64,000 nucleotides of DNA, from the NCBI GenBank assembly GCA_963642455.1, contig CAVIGM010000002.1, positions 1-64,000 on the forward strand, read 5' to 3'. Below, one piece after another: positions 15,993 through 24,768 of this stretch. Numbering within the stretch: position 1 is the first letter of the stretch; each line of letters begins with the position of its first letter. This DNA comes from Crickella sp963642455. Its GTDB lineage: Bacteria > Bacillota > Clostridia > Peptostreptococcales > Anaerovoracaceae. The notes beneath the pieces are model-generated. The model was not told the origin of the DNA. It saw nothing but the letters and a program-made list of their open reading frames with translations, and ran no database searches. Both the position numbers and the translations under genes were made by a program.

Positions 15993-17996
15993 ATGCTACT
16001 TAATTCAAGGGAAATTCCTAAGAAAAAAGACTACGAAATCGTAGTTATAGGTGCGGGACATGCCGGCTGCGAGGCCGGTCTTATTGCGGCGCGCATGGGA
16101 AAGAGGACTGCTATTTACTGTACGGATATTGAGTCGGTGGCTATGATGCCATGCAATCCGTCGATTGGCGGCACTGGCAAAGGGCATCTCGTATGCGAGA
16201 TAGACGCTCTCGGCGGCGAGATGGGTCTCAATATAGATAAGACTTTTATACAGAATAAAATGCTCAACACCTCAAAGGGCCCTGCCGTTCATTCCCTAAG
16301 AGCGCAGGCGGACAAGCACAAATATCACGAGGAAATGCTTAATACTATTACTAAGCAGGAACGCCTTGAACTTGTGGAATCTGAGGTTACTGACATTCTG
16401 ATGATCTGCGACGCCGATGATTCTGAACAGGATGACAAGAATCAGAATAACAATAGCAATAATAACAATACAAATTGCAATAACAATATAAACGAAATCA
16501 AGGAAAAGAAAAGGATATGCGGTGTTGTGCTTGCGGACGGTACAAGAGTTTACTCAGATGCCGTCGTTATTTGCACGGGAACCTTCCTTGGCGGCAAGAT
16601 CTTCATTGGCGACAAAACCTGGGAGATGGGGCCTTCGGGACTTGGTGCTGCAAAGGCACTTGCGACGAATCTGTATATGCAGAATTTTCCATTAAGAAGA
16701 TTTAAGACAGGAACACCTGCACGAATGCTTAGGGATACTCTCGACTATTCCAAGATGAAAGAGCAAAAGGGCGACGAGCAAATTACACCTTTCTCCTTCA
16801 TGAACGAAGACCTTGATCTTGGCAAAGAGCAGATTTCCTGCTGGCTTTCTTATACGAACGAAAGAACACATCAGATAATCCTTGAGAACCTTGACAAATC
16901 AGCAATGTACTCGGGAAATATAGTCGGAGTAGGCCCAAGATACTGTCCGTCAATTGAGGACAAAGTATCGAGATTCAGAGACAGAGAAAGGCACCAATTA
17001 TTTGTCGAGCCGGAGGGCCTTGATACAGATTGGATGTATATTCAGGGCATGTCATCAAGTCTTCCTGAGGATGTGCAGCATCGCTTCTATGCTACAATCC
17101 CGGGACTTGAGAATGCGACTATAGTAAGGCCTGCTTATGCTATCGAATATGATTGCATAGATCCGCTTACGCTTAAGCCAAGTCTTGAGAGCAAGCTTGT
17201 TAGTGGGCTTTTCTGTGCAGGTCAGTTCAACGGAAGCTCGGGCTATGAGGAAGCGGCGGCACAGGGCCTTCTTGCTGGAATAAATTCGGTGAGATTTGTG
17301 GAGGAAGCAGAGCCACTTGTTCTTGGAAGAGACCAGGCTTATATTGGAGTTCTCATAGATGATCTTGTAACCAAGGGAACCAATGAGCCTTACAGAATTA
17401 TGACCTCAAGAGCTGAGTACAGATTGCTTCTGCGTCAGGATAATGCGGATAGTAGACTTACGGAGCTTGGCTATAGCTTCGGTTCAGTAAGCGAGGAAAG
17501 ATATAGAAAATTCAAGCTCAAGTACGAGCATATAGATAGGGAGCTTGAGAGGCTCCGTAGGACGAAGGTAGATTTCGATAAATTAAATGAGCTTCTTGTC
17601 TTGAAGGGCGGTAAGCCTGCGACAGATAATCTTTGCCTGTATGAAATTCTTAAGAGGCCAGAAATATCCTACGAGGATCTCGTTGCTATAGAGGATTCAA
17701 GGCCTCAGCTTACAAAGGCCGAAATCAAAGAAATCAACATTCAAATCAAGTATGAGGGATATATTAGAAAACAGCTTGATGAGGTTGAGAAGCTCCATAA
17801 GCTTGAAGCTAAGAAGCTCAGTGAAGACATAGATTATGAGGCAATCAAAGGACTTAGACTTGAAGCTATGCAGAAGCTATCAAAGATTAAGCCAATTACT
17901 GTAGGGCAGGCGAGCCGAATTTCCGGCGTTTCTCCTGCAGATATAAATGTTCTTCTTGTGTATTTAGAGAAGGAGATGAGAAATAGGCGTGACTAA
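15993..17996 (+). CDS. mnmG: tRNA uridine-34 modification enzyme MnmG (GidA)
   Basis: FAD-dependent partner of MnmE, 667 residues, slightly longer than the usual 620-630. The FAD-binding motif is VVIGAGHAGCEAGLIAARMG, followed by MMPCNPSIGGTGKGHLV, whose cysteine is a conserved family residue. GSSGYEEAAAQGLLAG and the C-terminal helical MnmE-binding region (SRISGVSPADINVLLVYLE) are also present. The extra length comes from an Asn-rich insert at about residues 140-172 (13 Asn around DKNQNNNSNNNNTNCNNN), in a surface loop position. AGGGG precedes the ATG. Its stop lies inside the start of rsmG, so the two are coupled. Confidence 0.96.
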   Translation: MLLNSREIPKKKDYEIVVIGAGHAGCEAGLIAARMGKRTAIYCTDIESVAMMPCNPSIGGTGKGHLVCEIDALGGEMGLNIDKTFIQNKMLNTSKGPAVHSLRAQADKHKYHEEMLNTITKQERLELVESEVTDILMICDADDSEQDDKNQNNNSNNNNTNCNNNINEIKEKKRICGVVLADGTRVYSDAVVICTGTFLGGKIFIGDKTWEMGPSGLGAAKALATNLYMQNFPLRRFKTGTPARMLRDTLDYSKMKEQKGDEQITPFSFMNEDLDLGKEQISCWLSYTNERTHQIILENLDKSAMYSGNIVGVGPRYCPSIEDKVSRFRDRERHQLFVEPEGLDTDWMYIQGMSSSLPEDVQHRFYATIPGLENATIVRPAYAIEYDCIDPLTLKPSLESKLVSGLFCAGQFNGSSGYEEAAAQGLLAGINSVRFVEEAEPLVLGRDQAYIGVLIDDLVTKGTNEPYRIMTSRAEYRLLLRQDNADSRLTELGYSFGSVSEERYRKFKLKYEHIDRELERLRRTKVDFDKLNELLVLKGGKPATDNLCLYEILKRPEISYEDLVAIEDSRPQLTKAEIKEINIQIKYEGYIRKQLDEVEKLHKLEAKKLSEDIDYEAIKGLRLEAMQKLSKIKPITVGQASRISGVSPADINVLLVYLEKEMRNRRD

Positions 17997-18669
17997 TGTG
18001 AATAACGAAGCTAAGAATAAATGCTGCGAATATCTGCGACTCATCCTCGAAAGGAATCAGCATATCAATTTGACAGCCATAACAGATTGGGACGAGGCTT
18101 ATAGCAAGCACATTATAGATTCTCTTTCTTGTGCAGATGAAGAGGAAGTCATCGCCGCAAAGACCGTTGTAGATATAGGAACTGGCGCAGGCTTTCCTGG
18201 AGTTCCACTTGCAATTGCTTTTCCAGACAAAGATTTCCTTCTTGTCGACTCCTTGAATAAGAGGCTGAAGATTATTGACGAATTCGCAGAGCAACTCGAT
18301 ATAAAGAACGTTACGACAATGCATGGCAGAGCAGAGGATATAGGACAGAATCCTTTGTATAGAGAAGGCTTTGACCTCTGCGTTTCGAGAGCTGTTGCAA
18401 GCCTTGACGTTCTTGTCGAATGGTGCCTTCCGCTCGTTAAAGTAGGAGGACATCTTATCGCTTACAAAGGCGAAAATGTTTCACGTGAAACATCTGAGGC
18501 TGGCAAGGCGATAGAAGTGCTCGGCGGTAAGCTCAAAGATATTAGAAAAGTTAATAACGGTGAGGCCGACATTTCGGGACATGTGCTGGTTGTAATTGAG
18601 AAGGTTAAGCCTACGCCTAAGAAGTATCCAAGGCCGACTAAGCTCGCGAAGAACAATCCAATCAAATAG
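17989..18669 (+). CDS. rsmG: 16S rRNA m7G527 methyltransferase RsmG (GidB)
   Basis: A 226-residue SAM-dependent methyltransferase that modifies G527 of 16S rRNA. The SAM-binding motif is VVDIGTGAGFPGVPLA, followed by the acidic loop FLLVDSLNKRLKIIDEF and SRAVASLDVLVEWCLPL. The tail is basic. The start is GTG at 17989, overlapping the mnmG stop by eight bases; a second GTG at 17998 is possible. The codons for ENVSRETS contain a perfect parS site (18477-18492), so this part of the coding sequence is constrained by chromosome segregation as well as by protein function. Confidence 0.95.
   Translation: MTNVNNEAKNKCCEYLRLILERNQHINLTAITDWDEAYSKHIIDSLSCADEEEVIAAKTVVDIGTGAGFPGVPLAIAFPDKDFLLVDSLNKRLKIIDEFAEQLDIKNVTTMHGRAEDIGQNPLYREGFDLCVSRAVASLDVLVEWCLPLVKVGGHLIAYKGENVSRETSEAGKAIEVLGGKLKDIRKVNNGEADISGHVLVVIEKVKPTPKKYPRPTKLAKNNPIK
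18477..18492. other. parS centromere site 1 (inside rsmG)
   Basis: Perfect 16-bp palindrome TGTTTCACGTGAAACA, the canonical ParB (Spo0J) loading site, about 800 bp upstream of the parA start. Confidence 0.95.
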
Positions 18670-18677
18670 GCAAAGGG

Positions 18678-18936
18678 CGAGGCAAAAGCTTGCTTGAAGA
18701 CACGCTCACGCTCTATTGCTGACGTAGCCGATGCAAAGGCGCGACTAACTGTTGCTTGAAGGCACGCTCTCGCTCCGTTGCTGACGTAGCCGATGCTAAG
18801 CTCTGTCTGAGGGACAAGCCCTCAGCCAATCGCTAAGCACGGACGTCATCAAAGGCCCTTCAAGCAACAAGCGTCGCGCCCAGCGTCAAGGACAAGCGCG
18901 AACGTCGCCAAAGGCTCTTCAAGCAAGATTGCCTCG
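18678..18936. repeat. Structured intergenic inverted-repeat element, copy 3
   Basis: Complete 259-bp copy in the same orientation as copy 1. Its core, 18750-18869, is again exactly 120 bp. The bounding repeat is TGTTGCTTGAAGG (18750-18762) with its exact complement at 18857-18869. Relative to copies 1 and 2, two bases differ in each arm and both changes are compensated. The inner hairpin at 18807-18825 (CTGAGGG, 5-nt loop, CCCTCAG) also differs from the other copies by compensated pairs. GCGCGAC (18739-18745) pairs with GTCGCGC (18873-18879). It lies directly after rsmG. Confidence 0.85.
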
Positions 18937-19020
18937 TTGAGTGTCAGCAAGAGGAATGCGAGCTCTCGGCCGATCAACAAACGAAAGGCGCTCTTTCGAA
19001 ACAACATAAGATCAAGTAGC

Positions 19021-19056
19021 AAAGGATAAATGTTTCACGTGAAACATTTATCCTTT
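19021..19056. other. parS site 2 within a perfect 36-bp palindrome that also looks like a terminator
   Basis: The parS 16-mer TGTTTCACGTGAAACA at 19031-19046 is the centre of a perfect palindrome extending to 19021 and 19056. On the plus strand it would fold as a long stem and is followed by TTTAA after CCTT, so it could end the mnmE-mnmG-rsmG transcript. The remaining DNA to parA (19057-19312) holds a GC-rich stretch with no gene that I can support, then the parA promoter region. Confidence 0.88.
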
Positions 19057-19258
19057 TTAATTCCAACGCAATACCAAAGCAGCCAAATCATCTGCGTGCG
19101 TACTCAGCGTCTGGCCGTCAGCATGAACAACAAGCGAGTCGTCCGCGCGCCGTCGGCCTGCGAGCTGGCGGACTGAGAATCGGTAGTTATCCGTTCCACT
19201 TCATAGAAATAACACAGGCTCGACATATAAAATTATGGAAATCGAAATAGAAAAGAAG

Positions 19259-19264
19259 TATAAT
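19259..19264 (+). promoter_or_regulatory. parA -10 element
   Basis: TATAAT about 49 bp upstream of the parA start. The -35 region (TGGAAA at 19236-19241, 17-bp spacing) is weak. Confidence 0.5.
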
Positions 19265-19312
19265 AGTATATCTATCTATGTTTACATGGAGAATTATGCC
19301 AGGAGGAAGAAT

Positions 19313-20098
19313 ATGGGCAAAGCAATAGCTATCTTTAATCAAAAGGGCGGCGTAGGAAAAACTACTACTAACATCAATCTGGGTGCCTGCCTTGCAATGA
19401 AGGGCAAGAAGGTACTTGTAGTAGATATTGACCCACAGGGTAACACAACAAGCGGAATCGGAATCAGAAAGCGCTCGCTTGAATACACCCTTTATGATGT
19501 TTTGCTGGAAGACGACTTCGATGTAAGAAAGGCAATACTTCCAACAAAGACAAAGAATTTGGATATCATTCCTGCTGACGTCGATTTGGCCGGAGCCGAG
19601 GTTGAGCTCGTGTCAATTGAAGGCAGAGAAAGACGACTGAAGAAGGCAATAGACGCAATCAGAGATTCCTATGATTTTATCTTTGTTGACTGCCCTCCTT
19701 CACTTGGTTTGCTGACGATCAATTCTTTGACTGCGGTTGACAGCGTTCTCATTCCTATACAGTGCGAGTTCTACGCGCTTGAGGGCGTAAGCCAGCTTGT
19801 AAGCACTATCGAGCTTGTTAAGAAGAATATGAATCCGAATATATATATCGAGGGCGTAATCCTTTCGATGTTCGACGGAAGAACAAATCTTTCGCTTCAG
19901 GTTGTTCAGGAGGTGAAGAACTTCTTCGGGTCGGCCGTTTATTCGACGATTATTCCGCGCAATGTAAGACTTGCCGAGGCTCCAAGCTATGGCGTTCCTG
20001 CGATAACCTATGATCCAAGCGCAAGCGGAGCAAAGGCATATATGGCTTTCACTAAAGAGTTTTTGGAAAGAGAGAAAGAAAAGAAAGCAGGTAAGTAA
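19313..20098 (+). CDS. parA: Chromosome partitioning ATPase ParA (Soj)
   Basis: A 261-residue ParA ATPase that moves or regulates origins together with ParB and modulates DnaA. It starts MGKAIAIFNQKGGVGKTT, giving the deviant Walker A with its signature lysine. VDIDPQGN and FVDCPPSLGLLT follow at the expected spacing. ATG at 19313 is chosen because AGGAGG lies six bases upstream and the protein then begins at the Walker strand; the 26 extra residues of the longer frame (from 19235) are not family-like. The parB ATG overlaps the stop by one base (TAATG). Confidence 0.96.
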   Translation: MGKAIAIFNQKGGVGKTTTNINLGACLAMKGKKVLVVDIDPQGNTTSGIGIRKRSLEYTLYDVLLEDDFDVRKAILPTKTKNLDIIPADVDLAGAEVELVSIEGRERRLKKAIDAIRDSYDFIFVDCPPSLGLLTINSLTAVDSVLIPIQCEFYALEGVSQLVSTIELVKKNMNPNIYIEGVILSMFDGRTNLSLQVVQEVKNFFGSAVYSTIIPRNVRLAEAPSYGVPAITYDPSASGAKAYMAFTKEFLEREKEKKAGK

Positions 20099-21147
20099 TG
20101 GCAAGAAAGACAGGTGGACTCGGAAGAGGCCTTGACGCCCTCTTTGCAGACGCAGCTCCGATTCTCGAAGATGACTACAAAGAGCAGATTAGAGACATAG
20201 AAGCGAAGGGCTCGGAAGAAGCCAAGGAAGAAGCCAAAGGCGAAGACAAGGGTGCAGGCAAAAGTAGCACTGGTAAATCCGCTACGGGCAAGGCTTCCGC
20301 GAAAGGCTCTTCTGCAAGAAGCTCCAAGGCATCCGAAGAGGACGATAAGGATAGAATTTTATACATAGACATCAACGACATCAAGCCGAACGCAGCTCAG
20401 CCAAGAACGAGATTCGACGAGGATAAGCTAAGAGAGCTGGCAAGCTCCATCGAGGAAAACGGCGTGATTCAGCCTTTGATTGTAAGAAAAGCCAAGCTTG
20501 GATATGAGCTTGTTGCCGGCGAGAGAAGATGGCGCGCATCGAGAATCGCAGGCCTTCGCAAGGTTCCATGCATAGTAAGGGATTTCGACGAGAAGCAGAA
20601 TGCGATCGTGGCAATCATCGAGAACATGCAAAGAGAGGATCTTGACGCTATCGAAGAGGCTGCAGGTCTTCAGGCTATGTCTAAGAAGTACGGCTTTACG
20701 CAGGAGCAGATTTCGGTTTCCCTGGGAAAGAGCCGTGGATATATCGCAAATTCACTTAGACTTCTCAAGCTGCCAGAAGAGATTCAAGAGCATATTCAGA
20801 ATGGCGAGATCAGCGCGGCACATGGAAGAACTCTGATTACGGTCGGAGACAAGGATACACAGCTTGCGATTTGCAAGAGAATTATTAAAGAAGGGCTTTC
20901 TGTAAGAGCGACAGAGAAGCTGGCAGAGAAGATTAAAGATGAAGCCAAGCCTGATCGCCACAGAAGAAAGCCTAAGGCAGCAGAGGGCAAGTCGCAGGAG
21001 ATAATAGCTGTAGAAGAAGAGCTAAGAACGATAAGCGGAACGAAGGTTACCATAACAGGAAATTCGTCAAGCGGAAAGATTGAATTAGAATATTATAGTC
21101 TTGAAGAATTAAATAGATTGATTGATGCTCTAAGAGAGGCTTTTTAA
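20098..21147 (+). CDS. parB: Chromosome partitioning CTPase ParB (Spo0J)
   Basis: A 349-residue ParB. The N-terminal GGLGRGLDALF is the peptide that stimulates ParA. A low-complexity linker rich in Lys, Ala, Ser, Gly and Glu (about residues 35-85) is longer than in Bacillus Spo0J. The CTP-binding/ParB core contains VAGERRWRA and ENMQREDL, and the helix-turn-helix (TQEQISVSLGKSRGYIANSLRLL) reads the parS sites at 18477 and 19031. The C-terminus provides the dimerisation region. It lies in parA-parB, with the next gene only four bases downstream. Confidence 0.96.
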   Translation: MARKTGGLGRGLDALFADAAPILEDDYKEQIRDIEAKGSEEAKEEAKGEDKGAGKSSTGKSATGKASAKGSSARSSKASEEDDKDRILYIDINDIKPNAAQPRTRFDEDKLRELASSIEENGVIQPLIVRKAKLGYELVAGERRWRASRIAGLRKVPCIVRDFDEKQNAIVAIIENMQREDLDAIEEAAGLQAMSKKYGFTQEQISVSLGKSRGYIANSLRLLKLPEEIQEHIQNGEISAAHGRTLITVGDKDTQLAICKRIIKEGLSVRATEKLAEKIKDEAKPDRHRRKPKAAEGKSQEIIAVEEELRTISGTKVTITGNSSSGKIELEYYSLEELNRLIDALREAF

Positions 21148-21151
21148 AGAA

Positions 21152-22900
21152 ATGATTAACAAATTTCCAATGCCTGCCTGTGTGGTAGGCACCGAAGGCA
21201 ATATTATAAGTGCCAACGATCTCATGGGAGAGGTATTCGTATATAACGACATCATCGGTTCAAATTTCTTTGCGTTAACCGGTGTTAAGAAGTCGGATAT
21301 ATGCGAGGCAAATAAGAACAACGAAGAAATACTGATTGAAAGAAACGATCGGAAGTTTTCACTTGCGACGGAAAAGGACGCGAACCCCGACAACGAAGTG
21401 ACTGTTTTTTTCATAGACAGAACGGACAGAGAACTCTATTGCAAGAGCTTCGAGAACGTTAAGCCGGTCCTTATAATTGTCGACATAGACAACTACGACG
21501 AGCTGACATCGAAGACAACTACCGACTCGAAGAGAGCGATTCCGACCGAGGTAGACAGAATTCTTCGTAAGTGGGCCGAGAGCTATGGTGCGGCAATATC
21601 AAGTGTTGCCGATGACGAATATGTTGTTTTCACCGATAGGGAAAAAGCAAGGGAAATGGTCGCAGATAATTTCGCGGTGCTCGACGAGGTGCGCGAGATC
21701 GAGACGAAGATTGACTTTCCTGTCAGCATTTCAATCGGAATGGGAATCAGCGATATTTCGATAGCGGAATGCAAGGTGCTTGCGCTTGCGGCACTCGAGC
21801 TTGCTATCGGTAGAGGCGGAGACCAGGCGATTGTCAAGACGGACGAGACAACAGACCATTACGGCGGCACGCTCCAGACGATGGAGAAGAATAAGAGAGG
21901 TAAGGCAAGAGTTATCGCACATGCGATTAAGAGGCTCATCAAGGAGAGCTCGAAGGTTCTCATTATGGGACACAGGATGCCCGATATGGACAGCTTTGGT
22001 GCGGCTCTTGGCGCTTACAGAATGTGCGAATACATGGACACCGACGCGTATATCGTTATAGAAGAGCATAACGACGCGCTCGAAGAAATATATACGGCCG
22101 CAGTAGAAAGCGATGATTACAGGTTCGTCAAAAGAAAGAAGGCCATTGACCTTGTCGACGATAAGACACTGTGCTTCGTGGTTGACACTAACAGGCCCGT
22201 GCTGGTTGAGTGCCCTGAGCTGCTTGAGAAATGCGACAAGGTGATTGTTGTAGACCATCACAGACTTGCAGACGATGCCATTGAATCGCCGACGATTGCC
22301 TATGTTGAATCGTATGCTTCATCGGCAAGCGAGCTCATCACAGAGGTTATGCAATATTTTGCACAGAAGAAATTCATCACAAGGCTCGAGGCAGAGGCCC
22401 TGCTTGCGGGAATAATGGTTGATACCAACAGCTATTCAATTCGCTCAGGCGTAAGGACTTTCGAGGCTGCGGCATGGCTTAAGAGAGCAGGCGCAGACAC
22501 CGCTTCTGTTAAGAGGCTTTTCCAGACTGACATAGAGGACTTCAGAATCAAGGCGAACGCAATCGCGGCGGCTGAGTACAGCCCGGAGGGCTTTGTTTTT
22601 GCAAAAACAGATTGCTTCACGGCGGACGCGGCTATCATAAATGCGCAGGTTGCCGATGCTCTTCTGACGGTCAAAGGCGTAATTGCATCTTTCGTTATCG
22701 GAAGAAACGAGAAGATGCAGACGATAATAAGCGCAAGGTCGCTTGGAGAGGTCAACGTTCAAGCCCTGATGGAGAAGCTCGGTGGCGGAGGCCATCTTAC
22801 AGCGGCTGCGGCACAGCTCGATATTACGCCGGAGGAGGCAAGAGCCGAATTAGAGAAATTGCTCAAGAAGATGAAGGATAATAATTCCGAAGAGGAATAG
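21152..22900 (+). CDS. GdpP-like cyclic-di-AMP phosphodiesterase lacking the membrane segment
   Basis: A 582-residue protein in the conserved GdpP position before rplI and dnaB. The order is a PAS-like domain at the very N-terminus (FPMPACVVGTEGNIISAND), a degenerate GGDEF domain (ISSVADDEYVVF in place of GGDEF) and a DHH/DHHA1 phosphodiesterase: GHRMPDMDSFGAALG, VVDTNRP, VVDHHRL, then LGGGGHLTAAAAQL. GdpP normally begins with two transmembrane helices (Bacillus, about 660 residues); these are absent and only four bases separate the gene from parB, so no room remains for them. It should hydrolyse c-di-AMP to pApA in the cytosol. The function is inferred from the family. Confidence 0.88.
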   Translation: MINKFPMPACVVGTEGNIISANDLMGEVFVYNDIIGSNFFALTGVKKSDICEANKNNEEILIERNDRKFSLATEKDANPDNEVTVFFIDRTDRELYCKSFENVKPVLIIVDIDNYDELTSKTTTDSKRAIPTEVDRILRKWAESYGAAISSVADDEYVVFTDREKAREMVADNFAVLDEVREIETKIDFPVSISIGMGISDISIAECKVLALAALELAIGRGGDQAIVKTDETTDHYGGTLQTMEKNKRGKARVIAHAIKRLIKESSKVLIMGHRMPDMDSFGAALGAYRMCEYMDTDAYIVIEEHNDALEEIYTAAVESDDYRFVKRKKAIDLVDDKTLCFVVDTNRPVLVECPELLEKCDKVIVVDHHRLADDAIESPTIAYVESYASSASELITEVMQYFAQKKFITRLEAEALLAGIMVDTNSYSIRSGVRTFEAAAWLKRAGADTASVKRLFQTDIEDFRIKANAIAAAEYSPEGFVFAKTDCFTADAAIINAQVADALLTVKGVIASFVIGRNEKMQTIISARSLGEVNVQALMEKLGGGGHLTAAAAQLDITPEEARAELEKLLKKMKDNNSEEE

Positions 22901-22910
22901 GAGGATAGAT

Positions 22911-23354
22911 ATGCAGGTAATTTTGAAAAAAGATGTTAAGGGAACAGGCAAAGAAGGCGAGGTTGTAAAGGTAAGTGATGGTTTCGCAAGAAACAAGCTT
23001 ATTCCTGCGGGCCTTGCAGTAGAAGCTACTACTCAGAATATAAAGGCTATCGAGAGAGAAAAGGCTGCGCTTGCTGCAAAGAGAGCAGAGGAAAAGGCAG
23101 CCGCAGAGGAGCTTGCAGCTAAGCTTGTTGCTAAGCCTGTTGTCGTTAAGACAAAGGTCGGCGAGGGTGGTAAGCTCTTTGGCTCGATTACAACTATGGA
23201 TATCGCAAATGCAATCAAGGAGCAGTGCGAGCTTGATATTGACAAGAAGAAGCTCGTGCTCGACAAGCCTATTAAGGAGACGGGAAGCTTCGAGGTAGAG
23301 GCTAAGCTCTATGCAGAGGTAAGCGCAAAGATTAAAGTCATTATTGAGGGCTAA
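22911..23354 (+). CDS. rplI: Ribosomal protein bL9
   Basis: A 147-residue large-subunit protein. The N-terminal domain (MQVILKKDVKGTGKEGEVVKVSDGFARNKLIP) is highly typical. A long charged connecting helix (ALAAKRAEEKAAAEELAAKL) leads to the C-terminal RNA-binding domain (GKLFGSITTMDIANAI). AGGAGG lies upstream of the ATG. It sits between gdpP and dnaB, a gene order common in Firmicutes. Confidence 0.97.
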   Translation: MQVILKKDVKGTGKEGEVVKVSDGFARNKLIPAGLAVEATTQNIKAIEREKAALAAKRAEEKAAAEELAAKLVAKPVVVKTKVGEGGKLFGSITTMDIANAIKEQCELDIDKKKLVLDKPIKETGSFEVEAKLYAEVSAKIKVIIEG

Positions 23355-23363
23355 TCAAATATT

Positions 23364-24752
23364 ATGGAAGAGAACACTAACGTTACCAACACTACCGCAA
23401 ATAATTTAATACCGCCTCAGGATATCGAAGCGGAGAAGGCCGTTCTTGGTTCGATGATGAAGAGCCAGGACGCCGTTTCTGATGTAATCGACAGACTTAA
23501 GGCAGATGACTTCTATTTGGCAGAGCATCAGCAGATTTATCAAACTATGATTGATATGTACAAGAAAAGCATAGGCATAGATTTGATGACAACCTATTCG
23601 GCGCTAAATGAGAAGAAGCTGCTCGAACTCGTCGGTGGCATGAGCTATCTTTCGAGACTGGTGGACGAGGCCATTGTCAGCACCAATGCGAAATTTTACG
23701 CAGAGACGGTTATCGCTAAGTCCAGAATGAGACAGCTCATTAAGGCGGCCGAGGAAATGCGAAGCCAGGCTTATGCCGGAGGCAAAGAAGCGGAAGAAAT
23801 CCTCGACAGAGCCGAGCAGAGAATTTTCGAAATAGCACATAGAACGCAGAAGAAGAACTATGTGAATATAAATACTGTTTTCGAAGAGAACTTCAGACAG
23901 CTGCAGGAGCTCGAGAAGAACAAGGGCCAAATTCCTGGAATCGCAACGGGCTTCAGAGATGTCGACGGCATACTCGGGGGCATACAGAAGAATAATCTCG
24001 TAATTCTCGCGGCAAGACCGGGTGTCGGAAAGACTTCTTTTGCCCTGAACATAGCATCAAATGTAGCCGAGAAAGGCAAAACCGTGCTTCTATTCAGCAT
24101 GGAAATGTCGAGCGAAGAGCTGGGCCAGAGAATTTTGTCTATGACATCAAGCATCGAGATGGAGAAGATGAAAAGCGGCAACCTCTCGCCTGACGAATGG
24201 ATGGCGCTAAGCACGGCCCAGGACGACTACGAGGACATGAAGATTTTCGTAGATGACGCGGCGAAGCTGTCTATACTCGAAATGAAGAACAAATGTCGCA
24301 GACTGAAGGCGGAGCACGGACTCGACCTTGTGATAATCGACTATCTGCAGCTCATGTCACTTGACCGCAGAATCGAGAACAGAGTTAATGAGATTTCGGA
24401 AATTACAAGATCCATCAAGATTCTTGCCAAGGAACTCGAGGTTCCGGTAATTATGCTCTCGCAATTATCAAGAGACTCAGAGAAAAGGGCGGATCACAGA
24501 TTGCAACTATCCGACCTTAGAGACTCGGGCTCAATCGAGCAGGATGCCGACATAGTAATTTTCCTCAAGAGAGATAATGGCAGTGAGCAAAGCGGCGATG
24601 ATCCAGCAGAGGTAAATCCGAATATAGGAAATGTCTGCGAAGTAATTATTGCTAAACACCGTAGCGGCCCAACAGGAAGTTGCAAGCTCGCGTGGGTTGG
24701 CAAATATACGAAGTTCGGAAATCTTGCACACACTTTTGACGAGAATCATTAA
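23364..24752 (+). CDS. dnaB: Replicative DNA helicase DnaB (DnaC of Bacillus)
   Basis: A 462-residue hexameric fork helicase. The N-terminal domain begins PPQDIEAEKAVLGSMMKSQDAV. The RecA-like C-terminal domain has Walker A ARPGVGKTSFALNIA, the LFSMEMSSEELGQR motif, IIDYLQLM (Walker B) and SQLSRDSEKR with the arginine finger region. Length and motifs are standard, with no intein. No clear Shine-Dalgarno site precedes the ATG, nine bases after rplI. The next gene encodes an unusual loader-like partner. Confidence 0.97.
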   Translation: MEENTNVTNTTANNLIPPQDIEAEKAVLGSMMKSQDAVSDVIDRLKADDFYLAEHQQIYQTMIDMYKKSIGIDLMTTYSALNEKKLLELVGGMSYLSRLVDEAIVSTNAKFYAETVIAKSRMRQLIKAAEEMRSQAYAGGKEAEEILDRAEQRIFEIAHRTQKKNYVNINTVFEENFRQLQELEKNKGQIPGIATGFRDVDGILGGIQKNNLVILAARPGVGKTSFALNIASNVAEKGKTVLLFSMEMSSEELGQRILSMTSSIEMEKMKSGNLSPDEWMALSTAQDDYEDMKIFVDDAAKLSILEMKNKCRRLKAEHGLDLVIIDYLQLMSLDRRIENRVNEISEITRSIKILAKELEVPVIMLSQLSRDSEKRADHRLQLSDLRDSGSIEQDADIVIFLKRDNGSEQSGDDPAEVNPNIGNVCEVIIAKHRSGPTGSCKLAWVGKYTKFGNLAHTFDENH

Positions 24753-24768
24753 GTGAAGGACACAGCAA

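Noticed and set aside
18937..19312. Extra gene or RNA between rsmG and parA
   Set aside because: Apart from parS and the parA promoter I see only a GC-rich stretch with short palindromes and no supported coding frame or known RNA motif.
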